From Limnanthes douglasii subsp. nivea (Eukaryota; Streptophyta; Magnoliopsida; Brassicales; Limnanthaceae), in assembly GCA_036936605.1 (NCBI GenBank), contig JAUPFV010000005.1:6780345-6844344 (forward strand): a DNA stretch of 64,000 nucleotides, given 5' to 3'. Below are positions 1 through 10,440 of the stretch, piece after piece (the stretch's first letter is position 1; each line of letters starts with the position of its first letter). The notes under the pieces are model-generated. The model searched no databases. It was not told the origin of the DNA and saw only the letters and a list, made by a program, of their open reading frames with translations. The translations under genes and the position numbers were made by a program.

Positions 1-1340
1 CGGGGAAAAGGGTCTATGTGTCTCGGTGGGACAATTTATGAAGAGACATCATCAAGGAATGTCAGGACTCTTGGTGGGAAGGTAACGCCAACACCGATCT
101 CACGTTAGCCCTAGTGCACGAGAATTTATTTTCCCACAACTTCGCGAAGACGTAAAGACATACATGTAGACGTGCCTCGTATGCCAACAATATATGATTG
201 AACAAAAACAAAAATACGGAATATTGGAACCACTTCCTATCTTGGAGATACCATAAGAGAGCGTCTCAATCAAATTTATCACAGGCTTGCTCAAGTCAAA
301 TGAGTTTAGAACGATTATGGTGTGGGTAGACAGGTTCACAAAGTATGCAACTTTTACAACAACCTCACCAAGATGTACGTCCGACGAGACAGCCAAGTTA
401 TTCTTCATAAGCATGGTGAAATATCGGGGGATCCTGAAGAAAATTATGAGCGATCAAGACGTACGCATTAGATATGGACGGAGCTCTTCAAGATAATGGG
501 TACCAAACTGAACTTCACTCTCAATTCAATGGGAACAAGAAGTAGGTCAATGTACTATTGGAGCTGTATATTCAACATTATGTCAGTGCCAGCCAACAAA
601 ATTGCTCACATTGTTTAGTGTATCTCAATTTTTATACAACTTACAATATTCAAAATCTATTAGGAATAGACCATTCGAACTCGCTACTAGACAACAACCT
701 TTAACGCCAAGTACTTTGGTCACTTCTTATGCAGGGACTAACCTCAGAGCATATAAGACTATAAAGGATTGGCAGCAAAAAATGGACTTAGCACACCCCC
801 AATTGACAAAGGCAACTAAGAAAATAAAAGAATGGACTGATAAAAAGAGAAGACACGTGGATTTCTAAGTTGGCGACATGGTGTTTGTCGAGATTCTACC
901 CCAATAATTCAAGTACACCCGGTCGCTACACAAAGGATTATTGTTCAAGTACGAATAGTCATTAGAGAACTAGAAAAACATCTTATTAAGTGGAACTCCT
1001 ATCGAAGATGAAATTTCATCTTGTCTTCCACGTGAGCAACTTGAAGCTGTTATATCAAGATAAAAAAAAATGAAAGTCGAGGCGAATCAAGCCGTGCATC
1101 GGCCATGATAGCCACTTCATTTGACAAAGATGTTGATGAGATATTAACCAACCACATTATCCAAAAGAAGGGTATGCCACCTTATAGATAATACTTGGTG
1201 AATTAGAAAAATCCAACTGTGCAAGAAGGAATATGAAAGTCTAAATAATGCCTATAGAAATTCAAAGATGAAATCGACCAATTGCACGTATAAACCGCGA
1301 CGAGGATGTCGCGAGATTTAATGAGGAAGAATGTTATGGC
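1..1340 (+). pseudogene. Ty3/gypsy chromovirus pol remnant (integrase and 3' end)
   Basis: Broken plus-strand reading frames match the integrase end of a plant Ty3/gypsy polyprotein. At 287-496 an integrase core block reads VDRFTKYATF with the following T-x-DETAKLF and SDQD motifs. At 602-868 the conserved block FELATRQQPLTP is followed by ADKKRRH-like WTDKKRRHVDF. Later pieces (about 870-1,300) resemble the linker before a C-terminal chromodomain, which points to the Tekay/Del type of chromovirus. Stops and frameshifts interrupt it throughout, so it is non-functional. The 5' part lies outside the window. It runs into the LTR-like repeat that starts near 1,360, the order expected for the 3' end of an element. 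Confidence 0.8.
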
Positions 1341-1359
1341 CTACCTAATTTCCCCCTAG

Positions 1360-4300
1360 ATGTTCGGCCGGCCCGCGAGCTTCTTTAGAAGGATCTAGAA
1401 TATCCTAGTGAATTATGAAAGACTTTGGAAGAAGATGGATAGACTACAAGATTCTAGAATATTCCACAAGCTTTTAGAAGACTGCACATGCTTTTAAAAC
1501 ATTCCAAAAGCCTCATGAATATTCTAGGATGTTATAGAACTTTCCTTATAATCTTGATCATTCTTGTAAATCGTGAAAGCTTCTAAAAAGAGATGAATCT
1601 AGAACACCTTCTAGAGCCATCTATGGAACCTATATAAAAAGGAGAGCTTCATTTTCTCTTTATGTATCAAAACATTGTAACATTATCTCAAGGAAATACA
1701 ATCCACTTTCTCTCTCTCCAACCCTTTTGTTCTTTTAGGCTTACTTGAATAGTTCAAGTGCTGCACGATCTTATTAAAATCTAAACCCGTGATGTAAGAC
1801 TCTGAAAAGATACAACAAAATCTTTTGGTTTCCAAATACTTGAGTTTAAATGACTGAAAGGAGGCTCGACAAAAACATGAACAGGCTGACATTTGTTTTT
1901 CGGATTCGGTCACTCTCCTAACTGGTGGACGATGGAAACGATAATCTCATCCAAAATGGCAAGGTGGTCGACATCGGCGAGCGACATTAGATCCTATTAT
2001 TCGTCAAAGTATTTCTCTTTTTTGACAAAACCCATTGATACCCCTTACAGTCTCCTTTTCTCGGAAACTTCCTTCGATAAAGTACCTAACCCAAACAATG
2101 GGATAATCTTATTGAGCTTCACATTCCTGTTCCTCAAGACCTCCAAGCAAGAGTGTTGAGAAAGTCAAGGTGCATGGTCTGCTCCGTTTGGAAGGTGGCT
2201 TCATTCTCCTTGGCATTTTTGATGTGTCTAATGGAAGCGTGTATAAGACTAGAAAAGTAAGGAAAATATAGCCCATGGATCTCAAATACCCTTTGGATAG
2301 CTGAACATGTTGTATGTTTTCTGTACACATATACAAACAGGCTGAAACATTCTCCAAGTCATAAACAAGTCAAAAATTGGGACATCTGAGTTAGAAACAA
2401 CTAACCTCGAGAGCCAAAAATATTCTCCATGCGAACACGTCAATAAGTGACTTCTTGGACATGAGAGTTGTCTTCTTAGCTGACTGAGAAAACCGAGAAA
2501 TATTCTAGCACAAGTTTTACACCTTTAAAACATATTATTGAATCCTCCTCAGATTTCTATAACTTCTAGACTGCCTTGTTCCTTTGGCTGACTTCAGACT
2601 CATTCATAAGGGTTCTTATAGCCCGTGAAATTCTCACCTTAATTAAACGTTGTACTGCTAACCAAGCCTTCAGACTCATACATAGGATCATCTTATTATG
2701 AGAGAATGCTTCCTTGTTTAAAAATGACTCCTTATTCAGCTTATTGGGCTGGAGGCTTGACCCTTCGACATTCAGATATTTTTTGGGGCTCGACGCCTTG
2801 CAAGAAGAAAATGGATTTTTCGAAGGAATCCCTATAGTGACAATAATAGAAGTTTCTAGGTTGACTGCGGTAGGGTCAATGTAGGAAATACCATCAGTTG
2901 GGGTAGGAAAATTCTCTATTAGCAAGAAGTCTGAATGAAAAACGTTATGGGTTGTGAATAAATTGTGAAACTTCTTCTCCCAATGCTTGGCCGCGTACTT
3001 GTGAAATTTGGATAACACAACCTCACATCTATACTTTCGATTATAAAAAAATGGATTTTAAATCTACAATAACAATAATTAAAAATATAACATTCAAAGG
3101 ATAAGTAGTAAACATTACAAGTAATACATTAACTAAAGCTGGCTAGCAAGCTAGGCGTTCAACCATAACTCAAATTCTTTACTAGGGTACTTTCAGTTGT
3201 TCTGAATTTGTACGGGTGCTGGCTCTTGGAGTTACGTTTGTAGCAGGTTTCATTAATAAAGACAAAGCTTATGTTCCAGTTTTTGTCAAACTCTAGAAGG
3301 TCATCCATTACCATGTGCAGATTCAACAGTATGAGGTAATATGAGAAATAAGAATTCTTAGAAACACTTCATACCAAAATTAAATGCTCAATTTAAAAGA
3401 AATATAAAGATAAATTTTCCAATGATGGCCCATAACACGGTTTTCAGGTGTTGGATAAAATATTAAAGTAGTTTAAGGTGCAAATGGAGCCTCCCCAATC
3501 CTAAAACATCAAAGACATAAATATAAAAGACAACTTTGGTAACATGTGTTGAGGTTTCTGTATCTCTTGAGACAAGTAGTCGAATGCTAAAATTTCATAG
3601 GATCTCCTATTTGACTCGAGGATTCTCAATATCAGCTAATTGAGAATAAATATAGTTGATATTGTTCAAGGGAATGAATATGAAGGGGGATGAGATCTAT
3701 GATCATAGTGACGAGTTCAGTCTCGAGCATCGACGTCCCTGCCTTTGGTGTCCTTGGTAGCTCCGATGATTTTTATTTTTTTATATAAAAGTGCAAATCT
3801 TGAATTTGCATCACACAAGCGTTTCTCTTCCATTTAGGTTCAAGAGTTGAAAATTGACTTGAGAAATAAGTTTATTTGGGTGTGTCGACACATGTTTGAA
3901 GTTCGATTTAAATTTAGAGAGTTAGTGGTAGGTGTTCGAATCTCAACTAGAGTCTCACTGGGGGAGGGAAGATAAGACTTTGGCCTTGGATGGTTTCGAT
4001 AGTCTTTGGCTGAACTCATCAGAACGCTTGGATGGGGTTGGACGACTTCGACACTATTCATTCAAGTTCATATGAGAAACAATTATTCTCTAGTTAAAGA
4101 TCTATTGTCGATGGTGAAATTCAACAAAAGTTTTATAGTGGATGTGATTCTAAGAGTTCATAGTAAAGAAAATAAATGATTAGCTCTGGATAAAGACAAC
4201 ATGTGTCACACATAGATTAGAAAATATTTAAGCAGGTTCGCTCAAGAATCGTCAATACTTTCAACCTCTATTTCAGGCCATGATAATTGCTATTTATTTA

Positions 4301-4385
4301 ATATTGAGGATGATGTATAGCATTCGTGAGCCATTTTTGGGTTAGTTTTTGATAACCCTCTACATTTTCATCTACCACATACAAA
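1360..4385 (+). repeat. Long direct repeat, copy A (probable degenerate gypsy LTR plus flank)
   Basis: This stretch is repeated, diverged, at 4,985-7,098. Shared landmarks are the TATA-like segment with ggagagcttcattttctc (1,641 and 4,997), the ccatggatctcaaataccct segment (2,273 and 5,701), and the block ending in ctaccac (4,378 and 7,098). The start is rich in tctagaa/ttctagaag motifs followed by a TATA box (1,630) and a run resembling a plant gypsy LTR promoter. Copy B lacks about 850 bp corresponding to roughly 3,430-4,260. Boundaries are approximate. Confidence 0.65.
2566..3018 (-). other. Minus-strand open frame within gypsy-associated repeat, unrecognised
   Basis: A 150-codon minus-strand frame lies inside repeat copy A. 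The corresponding part of copy B (about 6,000-6,450) is similar but broken by stops. I do not recognise a domain. The sequence is hydrophilic with no obvious membrane segment. It could be a remnant of an accessory ORF of the retroelement or chance. The decay of the paralogous copy argues against present function. Confidence 0.25.
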
Positions 4386-4419
4386 ATAAAGAAAGATGAA
4401 TCGATGAGTTTATGCATCA

Positions 4420-4984
4420 ACTACGGACGCTCAATAATGTGATTGTGAATAATAATTATCTGATACCACTCATTGCAGGCTTGCTTGATCAACTTGAAAA
4501 TGCGAGGGACTTTTTAAAATTGGACTTGCGATAAGGGTACTATCAATTCAGAATCGTGGAGGCTGACAAACCGAAGACGGTATGCTTCACGAGGTATGGG
4601 GCTTATAAATTTCTTGTCATGCTTTGTGGTTTAACTAGTGCACCCGCTAATTTTTGTACGTTAATGAACACGATACTTCATCCATAGTTGGATGAGTTTG
4701 TTGTGGTCTATCTCGATAACATATTGATCTATAGCAAGACGATGGAATAGAATGTCAAACAGTTGCGAACAATCTTCAAACCCCTAAAGGAGAGCGATCT
4801 ATATGTAAAGACGGAGAAGTGCTCGTTTTCCCAAAAGAAAGTTTTTTTTTTATGCCACAATATCAGCAGCTGGAAACTAATGATAAAAGAAGCCAAAATT
4901 CGTGCAATCCAAGAATAGACGGCCCCAAGAAAAGTACTAGAGTTACGATCTTTCTTAGGTCATATCAAATACTATTGACGATTC
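4420..4984 (+). pseudogene. Ty3/gypsy reverse transcriptase remnant
   Basis: Plus-strand translation gives the RT core of a gypsy polymerase: FLKLDLR-x-GYYQ, then [15 protein letters not shown], then the catalytic-loop block VYLDNILIYS, then KCSF and SFLGH. In active elements the loop is YLDDILIYS; here the second catalytic Asp is Asn. Several in-frame stops are present. The fragment ends abruptly in the middle of repeat copy B, so the internal region has been deleted into the downstream LTR-like sequence. Confidence 0.8.
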
Positions 4985-7098
4985 ATCTTATATAAAGAGG
5001 AGAGCTTCATTTTCTCCTCATCTATCCAATCATTGTAACATTCTATCAGGAAAATACAATCCATTTTCCCTCTCTCAAACTCCTTTGTTCTTTTAGGCTT
5101 ACTTGAAGAGTTCAAGTGCCGCATGTTCTTATCAAAATCTAAACTTGTGACATAAGGCTCTGCAAAGATACAACAAAATGTTTTGGTTTCCAAATACTTT
5201 AGTTTAAATGTCAAATTAAAAAAATATCATAGATGTTTTAGTCTTCTAACGAATTTAGTAAATGGCAACGCTATTGAAATGAGGCTCGACAAAAGCATTA
5301 CCAGTCAGACATATTTTATTTTTTTGGCCCCGGTCACTCTCTTAACTGGGGGACCAGTGACAACGACAATCTCAACCAGAATGGCAATGCGGTCGATATC
5401 GACGAGCGATATTATGATCCTCTTATTCGTCGAAATCTTTCTCCTATTTGACAAACCCCACTGTCCCCGTACGGTCTACTTTCCTTAGAATCTTCCTTCG
5501 ATAAAGTACATAACCCCAACAATGGGGAAAGCTTATGGAGCTTCACGTTCATGTCCCTCAAGACCTCAAATTTTTTCTCAAGTGTTGAGAAAGTCAAGGT
5601 GTATGGTCTGCTCCTTTTGAAGGTGGCTTCATTCTTCTCGAAATTCTTGATGTGTCTAATCGGGGCGTGTATTAGACTAGAAAAGTAAGGAAAATATAGC
5701 CCATGGATCTCAAATACCCTTTGGATAGCTGAACATGTTGTACGTTTTCTGTAAACATATACAATTAGGCTGAAACATTCTCCAAGTCATAAACAAGTCT
5801 AAAATTTGGGACATCTGAGTTAGAAACAACTAACCTCGAGAGCCAAAAATATTCTCCATGCGCACACGTCAAATAAGTGACTTCTTGGACACAAGAATTA
5901 TCTTATTAGCTGAGTGATCCAAGAAATAATCTAGCACAAGCTCTACACCTTCAAAGAATATTCTTGAATACTCCTAAGATTTCTATAACTTATAGACTCC
6001 ATTGTGTCTTTTGGCTGACTTCAAACTCTTTCGTAAGGGTCCTTATAACATGTAAAATTCTCGCCTCAGTTAGGCGTTATAATGCCACCAAGCCTTTAAC
6101 AAAACCCACCATACCTAGGATCATCCTATCATGAGAGTGTGTTTCATTGTCCAAATTTGACCCCTTATTCAGCTTCTTAGGCTGGAGGCTTGACCCCTCG
6201 ATATTCAACTATGTTTTAGGGCTCGACGCCTTGCGAGAAGGAGTGGATTTTCCGAAAGCCTCCCTATGGTGACAACAAAATAAGTGTCTAGGTTGACTGT
6301 GGTAGGATCAGTCTATGAAGGACCATCAGTTCGGGTAGGAAAATTCTCTGTCGGCAAGAAGTCTGAAGGAAAAACGTTATGGGTTGTGAATAAATCTTGA
6401 ATTTTTTTCTCCCAATGATTTTCCGCGTACTTGTACAATTTGGATAACACATCCTAACATCTATACTTTCCATTAGAAAAAACACATCTGAAGTCTACGA
6501 TAAGAATAAGAAAGAATATAACATTCAAAGGATAAGTAATAAACAACGCAAGTAATACATTAACTAAAACTGGCTAGCAAGTTAGGCGTTCAACCATAGC
6601 TTAAATCCTTTACTATTTTACTTTCAGTTGTATAAAGTTCGTCCGGTTTTGGCTCTATAGAGGTATGTTAGTCTATCAGGTTTTGCTAATGAAGCCAAAG
6701 CTTATGTACTAGTTTTTGTCAAACTCTAGTTCATAAATTACCATGTGAGGATTCTACAATATGAGGTAATAGAATGATAGATAAGAATTCTTAGAAACAT
6801 TGCATACCAAAATTAAATGCTTAATCCCAAAAGAATATAAAGATAAACCGTTGAATGACCAAATCTCGCAGATTTGTTTTTTTAAGAGAAATTCCCTTTT
6901 CTTTCTCAAGCTATCGATTGAACTCTTTGCTACAAGCTCTCTTTCTAGCCAAGTGAGCTCACTGAGCGGAACCATACCAGATCAATCGCGTGATAGGCCA
7001 TGATAATTTCTATTTATTTAATATGGAGGATGATGTATAGCATTTGTGAGCCATTTTTGGGTTAGTTCTGATAACCCCTATACATTTTTATCTACCAC
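4985..7098 (+). repeat. Long direct repeat, copy B, target of the CACTA insertion
   Basis: Diverged copy of 1,630-4,378. It begins inside the LTR-like segment (tataaagaggagagcttc) directly after the RT remnant. It lacks about 850 bp relative to copy A and ends at ctaccac, where the CACTA-type element begins. Copy A continues past the same point (ctaccacatac at 4,372-4,382), so it records the sequence before that insertion. Confidence 0.65.
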
Positions 7099-7128
7099 CA
7101 CTACAAGAATTTTTATCATAAGCAATGA
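7099..7128 (+). repeat. Left terminal inverted repeat of the CACTA-type element
   Basis: CACTACAAGAATTTTT followed by a GCAATGA block; pairs with 22,468-22,497 on the opposite strand with about three mismatches. Confidence 0.75.
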
Positions 7129-7560
7129 AAAATATTTGCTGCAAAAAAATATTATTCGTTGTTAAAAGGATTTACCAATGAAAATATGGTTTCAAAAAAT
7201 TTGTTGCATTAGGTTGGACGCTTAAAGTTCTTAGAAAAAACAAATATATTTGTCGTTGTAAAAAATGCTTAATTGCAATAATTTTATTTTTCGCTGCAAG
7301 AAACTTGTAATTACAATAATTATATTTTTCGTTGTAAAAATCTTGTAATTGCAATAATTTTACTTTTCGTTGTGAAAAGGGATAATTGCAATAATTTTAT
7401 TTTTCGTTGAAAAATAAACACAATTGCAATAACTCTATATATTGTTGTAAGAAAAATCGTAATAGCAACATATTAACTACAAGAATACTTTTTTGCCGAT
7501 CATAGTTCTATGCAACAAAAAAAATATTCTTGCTAAATAGTTATTGGTTATAATTTTAAT
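7110..7560. repeat. Left subterminal repeat zone
   Basis: Repeated AT-rich units of the form ttgcaataattttatttttcgttgtaaa occur at about 7,255-7,450, with further cgttgt and gcaa motifs either side. A second actacaagaat copy lies at 7,477. In CACTA elements such subterminal repeats are the transposase-binding region. Confidence 0.6.
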
Positions 7561-8147
7561 ATTAAATTTTAATATTTATATTAATTCTTTATAAATTTAA
7601 TATTTATATTGAAAGAATTTTAATAATAAATTTAACTTTTTTCAATTAATTAAGGATTTTCTTCATCATCAAATCATACCACTAAAATATATAAAGGTCA
7701 CTAAAATCCAAAACAAGAGTTCTATTCTAAGTAGAAAATTAGAGACTTCATGTGAGGTAAATATTGAAGGAATTAGATAACTTCGACTTTATATTTACTA
7801 CTTTACTATTAATACACCTTCAAATATGAAACAAAATAAATACAAACAGAAAAAAATCATTAAGAAACAACTAAATAGAAATTAAGATCGACCAATCTAA
7901 ACATTCTATTCATTTCACCCGAGCACCAGTGGGCCTTCTTGTAAATAAACCAGTTAGAAATCCATAAGTAAACCAGAAAGTTTAGAATTGACAATAGCCA
8001 GTAGATCTACTTTCTTTGTGTTCTTATGCAGATCCAAAACAGCAAACTGCAGCAGTTAAATTAGACAAGATTAGTTCAATAAGCCAGTTTATATTACTGT
8101 TTTGGACAACTTTCATATGAGAAAGATTGATAAACTTAACTCACAAG

Positions 8148-8400
8148 ACACTCTCCTCTAGCAAATATTCATATGTTCACACTCTCCTCTAGCAAATATT
8201 CATATGTTCGCATGGACGCTATGAATGTTGTTCGTGCACTTTTTGATGAGCAGTTTCCTGCATCGTCGGTCAAGACAATGACCACTGACATCAATGAAGA
8301 TAAAATGTGCAATTTAAACAACATGATTGCAGTGGATAAAATGGAACGATGCATTCGAACGAATAAGTTTATCAGATAAAGCAATTGATATCACTATTTT
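8148..8400 (+). other. 31-bp tandem duplication and small open frame of unknown origin
   Basis: The segment acactctcctctagcaaat... is tandemly duplicated with a 31-bp period (8,148-8,209). A 68-codon frame follows (8,173-8,379), with a non-repetitive, gene-like composition unlike the AT-rich surroundings (for example VVRALFDEQFPASS). It may be a third captured host-gene exon inside the CACTA element, but I cannot assign a family. Confidence 0.3.
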
Positions 8401-8687
8401 GGAGTATCGATAACAATACACAAAATAAGTTTGAATTGTCAGTTTATATTACCAGAATCTTCCAATTCAAACCAAATTAGCAACTCGAACGAATCCAACA
8501 TATGAGACAATAAAAGAAATTTTCATGTAACCAAGGGAGAAGAATGAACAAAAATCTAAGAAACCCAAAGAACATTATCAAGAAACACATAAACCAACAC
8601 AAAAATCTAACATCTAAAAGAATATCCAACAACATATAATGTATATAAATATATACAGCTTATATAAGAATAATTAGGGTGGTTGTG

Positions 8688-8884
8688 GTTATCTGTCATA
8701 GGAGCGGCAGTATACGCAGCAGTCGATGACCAACTAGTTGTAACACCCGATAAATAATCGGGCAGACCTTATCGGATACGACCACCACTTCACGGCTTAG
8801 ACTGTAACTCAGTTTTTTAAGCCTCACCGTGATCTTATCAAGATGAACTTGCTCTTCCCTTCCATCTCTTTTAATCACATACAT
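8688..8884 (-). pseudogene. RNR1: Captured 5' exon of ribonucleotide reductase large subunit
   Basis: Minus-strand translation from the ATG at 8,884 begins MYVIKRDGREEQVHLDKIT and continues VRLKKLSY, the N-terminal ATP-cone region of eukaryotic ribonucleoside-diphosphate reductase large subunit, which senses ATP/dATP. A short deletion follows LSY. After KVC the frame shifts, and the next frame continues GVTTS and then a TAA-rich stretch as in the family. Only about 65 of some 800 codons are present, so no enzyme can be made. Upstream (to about 9,300 on the minus strand) is a CT-rich stretch that may be the captured 5' leader. The fragment sits inside the CACTA-type element. Confidence 0.75.
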
Positions 8885-9299
8885 CTTCGAGGAGTAAAAG
8901 AAAAACACTCTGCAATAATATTAAGAATCGGGTGAGGAATTTCGTCGAACAGGTTTTGTGTGTTAAATAACAGTGACAGCGATCTGCTACATAGAATAAC
9001 GTGTTGGAATTTCGATTATGAGAACGGACCTGTATGAAGTTACATCTCAACAACGAATTCAAACGCTTCAAACGTAGAACAAAATTATTTAATAGTATGT
9101 CAAAATCTGAATCAAAACATTAACTAAGTCAGAATCAAAATCAAGCACATACAACCTAAAAAATAATAAATAACATTAGTTACTCACCCAGATTTCTCAC
9201 TCTTATCTGTAAACACTGAAGAGATTAAAAAAAATGAAATCTAAAAAAAAAAGGAAGAGGAAAGAAGATGGAAGAAGAGGGATAGGAAAGAAACCATGA

Positions 9300-10240
9300 T
9301 GCAAGTTGAATGGAAGTTTTATGCGTAGAATTTATTCCCTCCTTAAACATTTTTATTTACCGCTAAATAATTTAATACTTTTCGATTGAAATTTGAAACT
9401 CTTTTTTCCAAATTCATTCAATTACGTAACATAAGTTTAAAAAAACATTCGACCATTAAATGATAAAGATTTTTAATCTATATAAATTAATAAAAAATAT
9501 AAAGTCAATTTCATTTCTAATTTTACAATTTTTTAATTCATAAAATTACCGTTATTAATTAGTTTCAAAAAAATATTCTACAATTATTAATACATTTTAA
9601 TAATCTATGGCTAACTTGTTAAAAAAATTACCAAATAAATTCGGTTTGAAAATTCACTTTTTTTTTGTTTTAATTCTTGAAATTACCGTTACTAAATTAC
9701 ATTCCAAACAAATATCTTATTAATATATAATTAATTGATAGTTCATTTAAATAACATTTTACTAAAATACGTAAATTAATTAATTGTTTTAAAAGTATAA
9801 ATTCAATTCGATTTTAAATTTCATCTTACTTTTTTAACCCATCAAATAATATATGACTATAATACTAATAAACATAAAATAATATAAATTAGATCTGATT
9901 CACCGACTATTTTTTGGGTCATAAAATTATTGTAATCCAATTAAAACTCCACAACTAAATGATAGGGTATTTTAATAGTTTTTTACTTATAAAAATTTAA
10001 AAAACATTTTAAATGCCTCTTTTTGTTTAACTACTAAAACAATCACGATCTAATTAATTTCTAAAAAGTACTCTATAATTAATAATTAATACATTTCAAT
10101 AATCTTTAACTAATATAAATATATATATTGAATTCGGTTTTAAATTTTACTTTTTTTTAACTTATGAAAAATACTATACAAGTAATTGATGGTCCATTTC
10201 AATAATCTTGTACTAATATATAAAAAAAATAAAAAAATTA
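9300..10240. other. AT-rich non-coding filler in CACTA interior
   Basis: Very AT-rich with no long open frame. Loose repeats of tttaataatct/taactaatat-like strings recur. I see no recognisable gene or element. Confidence 0.5.
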
Positions 10241-10249
10241 TAGCCTCTA

Positions 10250-10440
10250 AGGGGTAGCCGAGTTGGTTGAGTAATGCATGCCTGTGAACAAGGTCATGAA
10301 TTCGAATCCCTCAACTTACACTTTCTCGGCTGAGCCACTCATCTCGTAGGTCATGGTTTGCATGCTATTGCGTCAGACGGAGGGTTACCCTGTACCCAAA
10401 ATATCTTCATGGAGGTACATTTTGTACTTTAGTTTGTGTT
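10250..10440 (+). mobile_element. tRNA-derived SINE
   Basis: ggggtagccgagttggttga (10,251-10,270) resembles a pol III A box. About 35 bp later gaattcgaatccc resembles a B box (GGTTCGAATCC). A tRNA-unrelated body follows, ending near ggaggtacattttgtac. This is the arrangement of a plant SINE head. The sequence cannot be folded by eye as a functional tRNA. Confidence 0.65.

Noticed and set aside
1..7098. Endogenous pararetrovirus (caulimovirid) sequence
   Set aside because: The RT and integrase blocks fit plant Ty3/gypsy elements; integrase is absent from caulimovirids and no movement or coat protein was seen.
8696..9071. A small intact minus-strand gene between 8.7 and 9.07 kb
   Set aside because: The conserved part is the RNR1 5' exon with a frameshift; the remaining frame upstream has no family match.
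10250..10330. Functional tRNA gene
   Set aside because: A- and B-box-like motifs are present but spacing and stems do not give a cloverleaf by eye, and a SINE-type body follows.
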